Shown one piece after another: positions 8,770 to 18,635 of a stretch of 64,000 nt of DNA. Within the stretch, counting starts at the first letter, position 1; every line of letters starts with the position of its first letter. Location of the stretch: NCBI GenBank assembly GCA_030830965.1, contig JAURLX010000019.1:62001-126000 (forward strand), in the 5' to 3' direction. The position numbers were made by a program, and so were the translations under genes. Source of the stretch: Verrucomicrobiota bacterium (GTDB lineage Bacteria; Verrucomicrobiota; Verrucomicrobiia; Opitutales; UBA953). Under the pieces are notes generated by a model. That model was given only the letters and a program-made list of their open reading frames with translations, searched no databases and had not been told where the DNA came from.

Positions 8770-10374
8770 TCAGGCTTCGATCAGCTTGGCGCTGACGATC
8801 GCCGGATTGCGCAGGATCTCGGCCAGGGCGGAGGCGCCCGGGGCGCTGTCGAGCTGGTAGACGGCCAGCGCGTTGGCGCCGCCGGAACGGCTCAGGGCCA
8901 TGTTGGCGATGTTCACGCGCTCCTTGGCGAGCAGGGTGCCGAGGGCGCCGATGATGCCGGGCTGGTCCTGGTTTTCGATCAGCAGCAGCTTGCCTTCGGG
9001 GATGAACTCGAGGGTGCGGCCGTTGACCGAGACGATGCGCGGCGACTGGGCCTTGCCGATCACGGTTCCGGCCACGGAGACCGACTTGCCGCCGCCGAGC
9101 GAGGCCTCCACGTGCAGGAGCTCCTTGTAGTCCGCCTCGGCCGAGGACCGGACCGTCTGGACCTCGACGCCGAGGGCCTTGAGCTTGCCGGGGGCGTTGA
9201 CGTCGGTCACGCCCTCCATGATCCCGCGAAGGTAGCCGCGCTGGAAGCTGCGCGCGATGGCGTTCGCGCCCTGGTCGGAGCCGGCTCCGTAAGTGGTGAG
9301 GCGCAGCGACTCGATGCGTCCTGGCGCGGCCAGCTGACGGGCGATGGAGCCTAGCGTCTGGGCGAGGGAGAGGAAGGGGCGGATGGCGGAGAGGGTCTGG
9401 GAGTCGACCGCGGGGAGGTTGACCGCGTTGGCCGGCGAGCCGCCCCCGAGCACGGTGATGGCGGCCTCCGCGACTTCGACGCCGACGTTCTCCTGGGCCT
9501 CGGCGGTGGAGGCGCCGAGGTGAGGGGAGAGGTGGGCCTTGGGCAGGGCGCGCAGAGGGTGCTCCTTGGGCAGGGGCTCCTCGACGAAGACGTCGAAGCC
9601 GCAGCCGCCGCATCTTCCGGACTTGAGGGCCTCGGCCAGGGCGGCCTCGTCGACGATGCCTCCGCGGGCGCAGTTCACGATCTTGACGCCCTTCTTCATC
9701 TTAGCGAAGGCGGCCTCGTCGACCATCCCCTCGGTCGCGCCTTGCTTGCCCTTCTCGATGAGGGGCATGTGGACCGTGATGTAGTCGGAGAGGGCGAACA
9801 CCTCGTCGAGGGTCGCGACGGTGACCCCTAGGGCCTTGGCGCGGGCCTCGGTGAGATAGGGGTCGTAGGCCAGGACCTTCATGTTGAAGGCCAGGGCGCG
9901 CTTGGCGACCTCGGCTCCGATGCGGCCGAGCCCGAGCACCCCGAGGGTCTTGCCATTGAGTTCGGAGCCCGAGAGGGTCTTCCGGTCCCACTTTCCTTCC
10001 TTCATGGACTGGACGGCCTCCGGCACGGGGCGGGCGAGGGAAAGGAGGTGGGTGAAGGTGAGTTCGGCGGTCGCGATGGTGTTGCCGGAGGGGGTGTTCA
10101 TCACGATGACCCCGCGTTCGGTGGCGGCGTCGACGTCGATGTTGTCCACCCCGACCCCGGCTCTACCCACGCAGACCAGGCGCTGGGCTGCATCGAGGAC
10201 CTCGCGGGTGATCTGGGTCTCGGACCGGACGAGGATGGCGTCCACGTCGGCCACGAGGGAGAGTACCTGCTCGGGGGTGGAGCCGTAGGCCTCCACGACC
10301 TCGTAGCCTGGCTGAGCCTTGAGTAGGGCGACGCCGGTGGGTGAAATCTTGTCTGCTACGAGTACCTTGGGCAT
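8770..10374 (-). CDS. serA: D-3-phosphoglycerate dehydrogenase
   Basis: First enzyme of serine synthesis: oxidises 3-phosphoglycerate to phosphohydroxypyruvate with NAD. The ATG at 10374 gives 534 residues starting MPKVLVADKIS; a longer frame from 10431 adds 19 residues unlike the family. The NAD-binding GLGRIG is at residues 148-153, with the catalytic Arg/Glu/His set in RGGIVDE and HLSPHLGAST. There follow the intervening allosteric-substrate-binding-type domain and a C-terminal ACT domain (IENQDQPGIIGALGTLLA). This is the long, three-domain form (about 525 residues) as in Bacillus and Mycobacterium. It heads the long minus-strand operon, with a candidate promoter just upstream. Confidence 0.95.
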   Translation of the reverse strand: MPKVLVADKISPTGVALLKAQPGYEVVEAYGSTPEQVLSLVADVDAILVRSETQITREVLDAAQRLVCVGRAGVGVDNIDVDAATERGVIVMNTPSGNTIATAELTFTHLLSLARPVPEAVQSMKEGKWDRKTLSGSELNGKTLGVLGLGRIGAEVAKRALAFNMKVLAYDPYLTEARAKALGVTVATLDEVFALSDYITVHMPLIEKGKQGATEGMVDEAAFAKMKKGVKIVNCARGGIVDEAALAEALKSGRCGGCGFDVFVEEPLPKEHPLRALPKAHLSPHLGASTAEAQENVGVEVAEAAITVLGGGSPANAVNLPAVDSQTLSAIRPFLSLAQTLGSIARQLAAPGRIESLRLTTYGAGSDQGANAIARSFQRGYLRGIMEGVTDVNAPGKLKALGVEVQTVRSSAEADYKELLHVEASLGGGKSVSVAGTVIGKAQSPRIVSVNGRTLEFIPEGKLLLIENQDQPGIIGALGTLLAKERVNIANMALSRSGGANALAVYQLDSAPGASALAEILRNPAIVSAKLIEA

Positions 10375-10397
10375 GGCGGTCAAAGTTTGCTTTGAGT

Positions 10398-10425
10398 CAT
10401 AAATGCCCGTCTTTGGCAATGGCAA
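10398..10425 (-). promoter_or_regulatory. Candidate sigma-70 promoter for the serA operon
   Basis: On the minus strand a TTGCCA (10425-10420) is separated by 16 bases from TTTATG (10403-10398), a plausible -35/-10 pair. Transcription would start near 10391, about 17 bases before the serA ATG. A short inverted repeat CAAAG-TTTG-CTTTG (10381-10394) lies over the expected start region. The -10 match is only three of six, so this is tentative; the 79-base gap after the helicase gene is the only obvious place for a promoter of this operon. Confidence 0.35.
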
Positions 10426-10453
10426 GAGCACCCTTGCCGCGTCATAGCCGAGC

Positions 10454-12505
<2,052 letters not shown>

Positions 12506-12507
12506 GG

Positions 12508-13395
12508 TCAGGTTCCCTCGGCCTGGCGCCGTTCAAGCAGGCGGAACTTCACGGCCTGCTCGTCGGCTCGGTAGGAAGAGCGCACGAGGGGCCCTGATTC
12601 GACGTGCTTGACGCCGGCCTCGAGGGCGAAGGCCTTCCACTCGGCGAATTCGTCAGGATGCACCCAACGGTCCATCGGGGCGTGCTCCTTGCTGGGCGAG
12701 AGGTACTGGCCGACCGTGAGGATGTCGACGTCGGCCGCCGCGATGTCGCGAAGCAACGCGGCCACCTCCTCCTTGCGTTCACCGATGCCGAGCATGACGC
12801 CGGTCTTGGTCACGAATCCGCGGGACTTGGCGTGCTTCAGCACCCAGAACGAGCGGTCATAGCGGGCCGTCTTGCGCACGGGCCTCTGCAGCCGCTCGAC
12901 GGTCTCCAGGTTGTGGTTGAGGATGTCAGGCCGCGCGTCGAGCAGGGTGTCGAGATGCTCCTGCTCCCCGCGGAAGTCGGCCGGGAGCACCTCGATGGTC
13001 GTGGTGGGGCAGCGGCGGCGGGTGGCCCGGACGGTGGCCGCCCAGACCGATGCCCCGCCGTCCTTCAGGTCGTCCCGCGCGACGGAGGTGATGACGACGT
13101 GGCGCAGGTTCATCAGCGCGATCGATTCGGCCACCCGGGCGGGCTCGCCCAGGTCCAGCTCGCTGGGCCGTCCGGACTGCACGGCGCAGAAGGTGCAGGA
13201 TCGGGTGCAGACGTTGCCCAGGATCATGACCGTGGCGCTGCCGCGCGACCAGCATTCGCCCATGTTAGGACACTGGGCGGACTGGCAGACCGTGTGCAGT
13301 TTGTGCCGGTCGACGTTGTCCTTCGTGGCCTGGTAATCGGGTCCGCTGGGGAGCCTGGCCCTGAGCCAGTCGGGCTTGCGCGCGGATTCGAGCAT
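12508..13395 (-). CDS. lipA: Lipoyl synthase
   Basis: Radical SAM enzyme that inserts two sulfurs into octanoylated lipoyl domains of pyruvate dehydrogenase and related complexes. From the ATG at 13395 the protein has 295 residues. The auxiliary cluster cysteines lie in CQSAQCPNMGEC (Cys37, 42, 48), the radical SAM cluster in CTRSCTFC (63, 67, 70), and the conserved C-terminal serine in VRSSYRADE. A longer open frame upstream (to 13491) crosses a terminator-like hairpin and is unlikely. The octanoyltransferase gene lipB is not in the window. It leads the lipA-helicase pair. Confidence 0.96.
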   Translation of the reverse strand: MLESARKPDWLRARLPSGPDYQATKDNVDRHKLHTVCQSAQCPNMGECWSRGSATVMILGNVCTRSCTFCAVQSGRPSELDLGEPARVAESIALMNLRHVVITSVARDDLKDGGASVWAATVRATRRRCPTTTIEVLPADFRGEQEHLDTLLDARPDILNHNLETVERLQRPVRKTARYDRSFWVLKHAKSRGFVTKTGVMLGIGERKEEVAALLRDIAAADVDILTVGQYLSPSKEHAPMDRWVHPDEFAEWKAFALEAGVKHVESGPLVRSSYRADEQAVKFRLLERRQAEGT

Positions 13396-13446
13396 CGGAG
13401 GTAGCAAGATTCCCTTCCGCCCGGGTTTTTCAATCCAACAAAAGGG

Positions 13447-13476
13447 AGGGGCGCCCGTCTCACGACGGGCGCCCCT
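13447..13476 (-). terminator. Strong rho-independent terminator
   Basis: Perfect 13-base-pair stem (AGGGGCGCCCGTC on the plus strand, 13447-13459, with its complement at 13464-13476) closed by a four-base loop. On the minus strand the loop reads GTGA, a GNRA tetraloop, and the stem is followed by TCCCTTTTGTT, a T-rich tract. It lies about 95 bases downstream of the porin-like gene and upstream of lipA, so it separates the two transcription units. Confidence 0.8.
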
Positions 13477-13536
13477 GGTGCTATGCTGCAATCTCCCGGT
13501 TCTGAAACTTTCTCAGGCCGGGAATTTCACCGATCG

Positions 13537-13568
13537 GATGCGGGGCGTTCCGAGGAACGCCCCGCATC
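13537..13568 (-). terminator. Second hairpin directly after the porin-like gene
   Basis: Perfect 14-base-pair inverted repeat (arms 13537-13550 and 13555-13568, GATGCGGGGCGTTC and complement) with a four-base loop, starting three bases beyond the porin stop codon. No T tract follows on the minus strand, so it may be an mRNA-stabilising or pausing element rather than a terminator by itself. Together with the hairpin at 13447-13476 it forms a tandem pair. Confidence 0.6.
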
Positions 13569-13571
13569 GGG

Positions 13572-14366
13572 TCAGAAGACGGCCTTGAGGGACGCTCCGA
13601 AGAAGAACTGGTCCTCTTCGCCTCCCAGGTTGGCGGCTTCGGCTCCCGCATTGGTCTCCTCACGGCCGGCGCCGGACATGTTGTAGGCGATGTAGGGCGT
13701 GAAGGTGGCCGTATTGGAGATGGCGATCGGAAGCGAGGCCTGCAGAAGGACGTGGGTCCAGACGCTCTCGTTGCCGACGTTGAAGCCCGCACCGTTGAAC
13801 GACGTGTAATAGCCGTCAATGGAGTAGCCGGCCTTGGCCGCAAGCACGAGCGAGGTGCTGTCGGTCAGCCCGAAGGTCTTGTCGACGGCGAGTTCGGCGT
13901 AGCCGGCATCGATGTACAGGTCGTAAGCGTAGGTGGCGGTGACGTTCACCGGGCCGACCGTCTTGGCGGCGCTCACATAGAACTCCTGAGCGAAGGTCTG
14001 GCCGGCGCCGTTTCCGACGTAGCCGTTCAGGAAGAAGAAGTAGGTGTAGCCCGCGGTGAGGGTCGCGAAGCCCGCGTCGTAAGCCAGTGAGGCTCCGAGG
14101 TCGAACTCCTGGTAGAGGGAGCGGCGGTCATTGCTGGCGGTGTAGTAAGCAAGACCGTTCAGCGTGAGGCTGTCGGACAGCTTCTTGCTGGCTCCGATGT
14201 TGTACCAGGCGTTCTGGTTCGAGAACCAGAGGCCGCGGTAGATGTACTCGCTGTCATAGCCCGCGGAGAGGTCGAACGCGATCGGCGAGGCGGCCGGCGC
14301 GGTCGACTGCGCCAGGGCGGCGGCAGCGAGGAGGGTGGTCGTGGTGATGGAGGTGATGTGCTTCAT
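13572..14366 (-). CDS. Secreted outer-membrane beta-barrel (porin-like) protein
   Basis: Protein of 264 residues from the ATG at 14366, which has a GGGGGG ribosome-binding stretch just upstream. The N-terminus is a signal peptide (MKHITSITTTTLLAAAALAQS). The mature part alternates aromatic and small residues in beta strands (DLSAGYDSEYIYRGL, FATLTAGYTYFFF, VNVTATYAYDLYI) and ends in Phe, the outer-membrane insertion signature. The RGLWFSNQNA region resembles the TorF/Gcw_chp putative porin family, but I cannot confirm this without a profile search. It is monocistronic: a 131-base leader separates it from glgA and two hairpins follow it. Confidence 0.7.
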   Translation of the reverse strand: MKHITSITTTTLLAAAALAQSTAPAASPIAFDLSAGYDSEYIYRGLWFSNQNAWYNIGASKKLSDSLTLNGLAYYTASNDRRSLYQEFDLGASLAYDAGFATLTAGYTYFFFLNGYVGNGAGQTFAQEFYVSAAKTVGPVNVTATYAYDLYIDAGYAELAVDKTFGLTDSTSLVLAAKAGYSIDGYYTSFNGAGFNVGNESVWTHVLLQASLPIAISNTATFTPYIAYNMSGAGREETNAGAEAANLGGEEDQFFFGASLKAVF

Positions 14367-14497
14367 GGCATCCCCCCTTACGCACCCCCCGTGCCAACAG
14401 GCATGCCGGGGTTCTTTGGCGAATATTTGCATCCATAAAGACGCAAAACGACCCCTCTCGGGCTTAAAACCTGCCAGCCGTGCCTAATTTGCGGCAG

Positions 14498-15943
14498 TCA
14501 TCCGCGGGCTCCTGCTGCTCGGTAGGCCGTCAAGTGCCTGTCGGCTGAGAGCTTCCAGCTGAATTCGGTCCGCATGCCGTTGACTTGGACTTTGCGATAG
14601 GCCTTGGGCTCCGAGAAAAGCCGCAAGGCGTGTCCGATGGCCCACTCGATGCCCTGAAGGTCTGCGTGCTCGAAGACGATGCCGGTCGCATCCTTCGCCC
14701 CGGGCGACCAAGGCCTGACCGTGTCGGCGAGCCCGCCGGTGGCACGCACGACCGGCGGCGTTCCATAGGCCATGGAGTACATCTGGTTGAGCCCGCATGG
14801 CTCGAAGCGGCTGGGCATCAGAAAGAAATCCGACCCTGCCTCGATCCGGTGCGAGAGACCGTGGTCGTACCCGATCCGCACGCCGCACCGAGATGGGAAC
14901 TCGGCGGCCAGGGCGCGGTAGGCGTCCTCGAGCGCCGGATCCCCGCTGCCGAGCAGCACGAAACGCAGGCGGTTGTCGCGCAGGAAGGAGGCGAGCGCGG
15001 CGGCGGCCAGGTCGAGCCCCTTCTGCTCCCAGAGGCGAGAGATGACCCCGAAGATCGGCGGCGCTCCCGGTCCGTCGGCCAGCCCGAATTCCTGCGTGAG
15101 CGCCTTGCGGCAGGCCTGCTTGCCTTTGAGGCTGCGCGAGGAGTAGTTGGCCGGCAGGAGCGGGTCGGTGCGCGGGTTCCATTCGTCGGCGTCGACGCCG
15201 TTGAGTATGCCCTCGAGTGCGGACTCCCTTCGTCGTACGACCTCGTGCAGGCCGTAGCCGAACTCGGGCGTGAGGATCTCGCGCGCGTACGTCGGGCTGA
15301 CGGTGATCACGCGGCCGGCATGCAGGATCCCGCCCTTGAGGAAGTTGACCCCCCCGAGGCATTCGAGCTCAGAGGCCTGCCAGAGCCGTCCGGGCAAGCC
15401 CAGGAAGTCCATGATGCCGCGGTGCGCCACGCCTTGATGCTGGAGGTTGTGCACGCTGATGGCCGTCGCGGCCGCGCCCAGCGCGGTCTGCTTCAGCACG
15501 GTGTTGAGCAGCGGGGGCACGAGGCCGGCGGTCCAGTCATGGCAGTGGATGACGTCCGGGGTCCAGCCCGAGTCGAGGCATGCGTCGAGCGCGGCGCGCG
15601 CGTAGAAGGCGGCGCGCTCGGCGAAATCAGGACGGGCGGGGTAGATCTCCCGGGCTCCGTAGTAGTCGTGGTGCTCGATGAACCAGGCCTCGAAGCCGGG
15701 CGACGCCTGCAGGGAAAGGACGCGGCAGCCCGCCTTCTCCTCGGGGCCGCCCACTCCCACCGCGAGCGAGGGGATTGCGACGCGCATGCCTTCTCGTCCC
15801 GGGACGGATCCGTAAAGGGGCGTGACCGCCTTCACGTCATGACCGAGCGCGCCTTGCGCCTTCGCCAGGGCCGCCGTCGCGTCGCCGAGGCCTCCGGCCT
15901 TCGACCAGGGAGCGAGTTCGGGCGTGATGTGGAGGATCTTCAT
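14498..15943 (-). CDS. glgA: Glycogen synthase (ADP-glucose type)
   Basis: GT5 glycosyltransferase that extends alpha-1,4-glucan from ADP-glucose. The 481-residue protein has the ADP-glucose binding motif KAGGLGD (residues 15-21), GVAHRGIMDFLGLP in the N-terminal domain, and the C-terminal catalytic block SRFEPCGLNQMYSMAYGTPPVVRATGGLADTV. All landmarks are intact and length is normal. It overlaps the exosortase gene upstream by ATGA and is the last gene of a peptide-transporter operon, an unusual setting. Glycogen phosphorylase lies about 10 kb away on the other strand, so both synthesis and breakdown are represented in the window. Confidence 0.95.
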   Translation of the reverse strand: MKILHITPELAPWSKAGGLGDATAALAKAQGALGHDVKAVTPLYGSVPGREGMRVAIPSLAVGVGGPEEKAGCRVLSLQASPGFEAWFIEHHDYYGAREIYPARPDFAERAAFYARAALDACLDSGWTPDVIHCHDWTAGLVPPLLNTVLKQTALGAAATAISVHNLQHQGVAHRGIMDFLGLPGRLWQASELECLGGVNFLKGGILHAGRVITVSPTYAREILTPEFGYGLHEVVRRRESALEGILNGVDADEWNPRTDPLLPANYSSRSLKGKQACRKALTQEFGLADGPGAPPIFGVISRLWEQKGLDLAAAALASFLRDNRLRFVLLGSGDPALEDAYRALAAEFPSRCGVRIGYDHGLSHRIEAGSDFFLMPSRFEPCGLNQMYSMAYGTPPVVRATGGLADTVRPWSPGAKDATGIVFEHADLQGIEWAIGHALRLFSEPKAYRKVQVNGMRTEFSWKLSADRHLTAYRAAGARG

Positions 15944-16950
15944 CGTTCAGGCGAGGTCCGGCCGGCACGGTTGAGCAGCGGTACCAGGGCCGTGAGCAGG
16001 AGCAACGCGACCACCATGGCGACGTTGCCCGCAAGGTCGTGCACGGTGCCCAGCGAGGAGAAGCCCGGGGCGCCGTGCGGCACGCCCCACGGGTCGAGGT
16101 CGAGCGACTTGGATCCGTGGGCTAGGGCGTGGCTGGCAAGGAAGACGTTGCGTCCGAGGTTGAGCAGGATCGCGACGAGTCCGCCCGCGGCGATCAGCAG
16201 GGCCTTGCGGATCAGGACGCCCAGCCGGCCGCCCTCGATGAAGACCGCGCCGAGGAAGGCGGCCGCGAAGACGCAGGCGGAGAGGGAGCGGATCCCCGAG
16301 CAGGCGTCGGCGACGCCGACGGCGTCGTTGTTGGCGAAGATGATGGTGTTTCCGCTGGTGCGAATGACGTGTCCGGAGGCACGTAGGATGCCGGACACGA
16401 CCTCCGTCACGAGCGTCAGCAGCCCGCCCTTCACCTGGTTGTCCACGAGGTAGAGGAAAGGTCCGGAGACGATCCAGACGCAGGCGGGGAAGGTCAGAAG
16501 GGACGCCGCACGCAGGCGCGAGGCGCCCGAAGGCTCGGCGCCGGCCCGTCCGCGGGCCGAGAGATAAGCGAAGGTCAGGCCGCTTCCTGCCAGACCGAAG
16601 GCGATGGCGAGCGTGGGCACCGGCCCGGTTCCGAAAATCGCGCGACCGGCCGCACCCAGGGCGAAGACGCCCAGAGAGAGGAAGGCCACGGCGGTCGCGG
16701 CTCCCGTCGCAGCCGGTCGCGCGGGCGGCCCGTCGACGCCTTGGCCGACGAGCTCGGCGCGCAACGAATCCCATCGGTCCCAAAGGACGTAGGCGGCGAG
16801 AAACGGCACGAGGTAGCCGAAGGTGTAGTCATCCTTGGTACTCCACACGGCCCACTGGTCCCAGGCCGCGAAGGCCGACATGGAAGCCAGTAGCGCGCCA
16901 AGACCGAGGGTCACCGCATCGACCCTCCCGGGCTGCCGTGCGGGGTCCAT
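15940..16950 (-). CDS. Exosortase/archaeosortase-family transpeptidase
   Basis: Polytopic membrane cysteine protease/transpeptidase of 336 residues, started at the ATG at 16950. Exosortases cut C-terminal PEP-CTERM-type sorting signals. The catalytic triad is visible: Cys217 in ADACSGIRSL, Arg267 in LNLGRN and His304 in VHDLAGN, each in or next to a predicted transmembrane helix. About eight hydrophobic segments are present. The frame stays open to 17685 but that part is antisense-like. The start shares one base with the stop of the upstream ATPase gene and its stop overlaps glgA. No PEP-CTERM protein is found in the window, so its substrates lie elsewhere; which exosortase subtype this is I cannot tell. 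Confidence 0.85.
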   Translation of the reverse strand: MDPARQPGRVDAVTLGLGALLASMSAFAAWDQWAVWSTKDDYTFGYLVPFLAAYVLWDRWDSLRAELVGQGVDGPPARPAATGAATAVAFLSLGVFALGAAGRAIFGTGPVPTLAIAFGLAGSGLTFAYLSARGRAGAEPSGASRLRAASLLTFPACVWIVSGPFLYLVDNQVKGGLLTLVTEVVSGILRASGHVIRTSGNTIIFANNDAVGVADACSGIRSLSACVFAAAFLGAVFIEGGRLGVLIRKALLIAAGGLVAILLNLGRNVFLASHALAHGSKSLDLDPWGVPHGAPGFSSLGTVHDLAGNVAMVVALLLLTALVPLLNRAGRTSPER

Positions 16951-17753
16951 CAGAACCTCGGCACCGCGGCCAGCAGGCGCCGGGTGTACTCCTCCTTCGG
17001 ATTCCCGAGGATGGCGTCCGGCGGGCCCTGCTCGACAATCTTCCCGGCGTTCATGACCAGGACGTGGTCGCTGACATGTTCGATGACGGCCAGGTCGTGG
17101 CCGATGAAAAGGTAGGTGAGCCCCAGCTTGTCCTGGAGGTCTTGGAGGAGGTTCACGACCTCCGCCTGCACAGAGACGTCCAGGGCGGAGACGGGCTCGT
17201 CGCAGATGATCAGCTCGGGCTGCACGGCCAGAGCCCGCGCGATGCCGATGCGCTGCCGTTGGCCGCCGGAGAACTCGTGCGGATGCTTGCGCAGGTCGTC
17301 GGCCGAGAGCTGCACGGCCAGCAGCAGCTCTTCGCAGCGCGCCTCCTTCTCCGCGCTCGACATGCCGGGGAAGTGGATCTCGAGCGGTTCGGAGACGATG
17401 CCCAGCACGTCGGTCCGCGGGTTGAGCGAGTTGTACGGATCCTGGAAGATCATCTGGATCCGCTTGCGGTAGGGATGGAAGTCGGCGGGCGAAAGACCGA
17501 TCAGGTCGACGCCTCCGTAGAGAATCGCGCCTCGGGTGACCGGCGCGAGACGGATCACGGCCTTGCCGGTCGTGCTCTTGCCGGAGCCCGACTCTCCGAC
17601 GATGCCGACGGTCTGGCCCCGAAGGACGGAGAAGCTCACGCCGTCCACGGCCTTCTTGGGCTGCGGGGCCGGCATGAAGAACCAAGGCGCTCGCACCGGG
17701 TAGTGCACGGCGAGGTCGCGGACCTCGAGCAGGGTTGCGGCAGGCTGCGTCAT
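16950..17753 (-). CDS. Peptide ABC transporter ATP-binding protein (OppF/DppF-like)
   Basis: Cytoplasmic ATPase of 267 residues that powers uptake through the neighbouring permeases. Walker [10 protein letters not shown] is at residues 53-61, the ABC signature is SGGQRQRIGIARAL, Walker B is LIICDEPVSALD, and the switch His is in FIGHD. The segment LVMNAGKIVEQGPPDAI and the C-terminal EEYTRRLLAAVP are typical of the OppF branch. It overlaps its OppD-like partner by an ATGA junction and abuts the exosortase gene. Confidence 0.92.
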   Translation of the reverse strand: MTQPAATLLEVRDLAVHYPVRAPWFFMPAPQPKKAVDGVSFSVLRGQTVGIVGESGSGKSTTGKAVIRLAPVTRGAILYGGVDLIGLSPADFHPYRKRIQMIFQDPYNSLNPRTDVLGIVSEPLEIHFPGMSSAEKEARCEELLLAVQLSADDLRKHPHEFSGGQRQRIGIARALAVQPELIICDEPVSALDVSVQAEVVNLLQDLQDKLGLTYLFIGHDLAVIEHVSDHVLVMNAGKIVEQGPPDAILGNPKEEYTRRLLAAVPRF

Positions 17754-18601
17754 GAGGCGCGCAGTTCGTCCTTGAGGGTGGTGAGGCGGCGCCGCTTCTC
17801 GCCGAGCCGCGGTATGCAGGCGATCAGCCCGCGCGTATAGGCGTCGCGAGGGGAGCCCATCACCTGCGCCGTCGGCCCCTGCTCGACGATCCGGCCGTTG
17901 CGCATCACCTGGACGTGGTCGGCGAAGCTGGCCACGACGCCGAAATTGTGGGTGATGAGGAGGATGGCCATGTTCTTTTCCGCCCGCAGTCGCGCCAGCA
18001 GGTCCATGATTTCCTTCTGGATGGTGACGTCGAGCGCGGTGGTGGGCTCATCCGCCACCAGGAGGTCTGGTCCGCAAGCGAGGGCCATGGCGATCATCGC
18101 TCGCTGCTGCATGCCGCCCGAGAGCTCGTGCGGATAGCTGCGGGCGACGCGCGCCGGGTCGTCGATCCGCACGTCGGCGAGGGCCCGGAGCACGGCGGCC
18201 CGGACGTCGGCCTCTTCGGGCCGGTGCAGCCGCACGGCCTCGCCGATCTGGAAGCCGATGTCGTAGACGGGATTGAGGGATGTCCCTGGCTCCTGGAAGA
18301 TGTAAGCGATCCGCCGTCCCCGCACCGCCGAAAGACCGGCCTCGTCCATGCCGACGAGCTCCACGCCGCCCAGTCGGGCCGAGCCGGTGACGACGCAGGA
18401 GGGGGGCGGGGGGAGCAGGCCGGTCAGGGCTAGGGATGAGACGGACTTGCCCGAGCCGGACTCGCCGACCACGGCGAGCACCTCTCCCGACCGCAGGTCG
18501 AAGGAGACGCCCGTGGCCGCGACGGTGGTGCGCGAGCCGGACTGGAAGGTCACGCCCAGGTCGCGTACCTGCAGGAGCGTCTCGGAGGACATGGGTTGCA
18601 T
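17750..18601 (-). CDS. Peptide ABC transporter ATP-binding protein (OppD/DppD-like)
   Basis: Second ATPase of the peptide importer, 283 residues. Walker A GESGSGKS is at residues 46-53, signature [14 protein letters not shown], Walker [13 protein letters not shown] and switch LITHNFG. The Q-loop carries [12 protein letters not shown], and the C-terminus has the [15 protein letters not shown] element that in this family precedes an iron-sulfur or oligopeptide-binding tail. Two possible starts exist, ATG at 18601 and ATG at 18592 (MSSETLL); the second fits the family better. It lies 34 bases after the binding-protein gene. Confidence 0.92.
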   Translation of the reverse strand: MQPMSSETLLQVRDLGVTFQSGSRTTVAATGVSFDLRSGEVLAVVGESGSGKSVSSLALTGLLPPPPSCVVTGSARLGGVELVGMDEAGLSAVRGRRIAYIFQEPGTSLNPVYDIGFQIGEAVRLHRPEEADVRAAVLRALADVRIDDPARVARSYPHELSGGMQQRAMIAMALACGPDLLVADEPTTALDVTIQKEIMDLLARLRAEKNMAILLITHNFGVVASFADHVQVMRNGRIVEQGPTAQVMGSPRDAYTRGLIACIPRLGEKRRRLTTLKDELRAS

Positions 18602-18635
18602 CGTGGATTAGGCGGGGCCCCGGGGGAAGCCAGAA

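Noticed and set aside
14585-16453. Long open frame on the plus strand (about 620 residues) opposite glgA and the exosortase gene
   Set aside because: It is antisense to two well-recognised genes, its product has Arg/Gly/Pro-rich shadow composition, and no domain is visible. GC-rich coding regions give such frames routinely.
16950-17685. A 581-residue reading of the exosortase gene starting at 17685
   Set aside because: The extra N-terminal part overlaps the ATPase gene in another frame, is Arg-rich and lacks membrane segments. The ATG at 16950 gives a normal-length exosortase.
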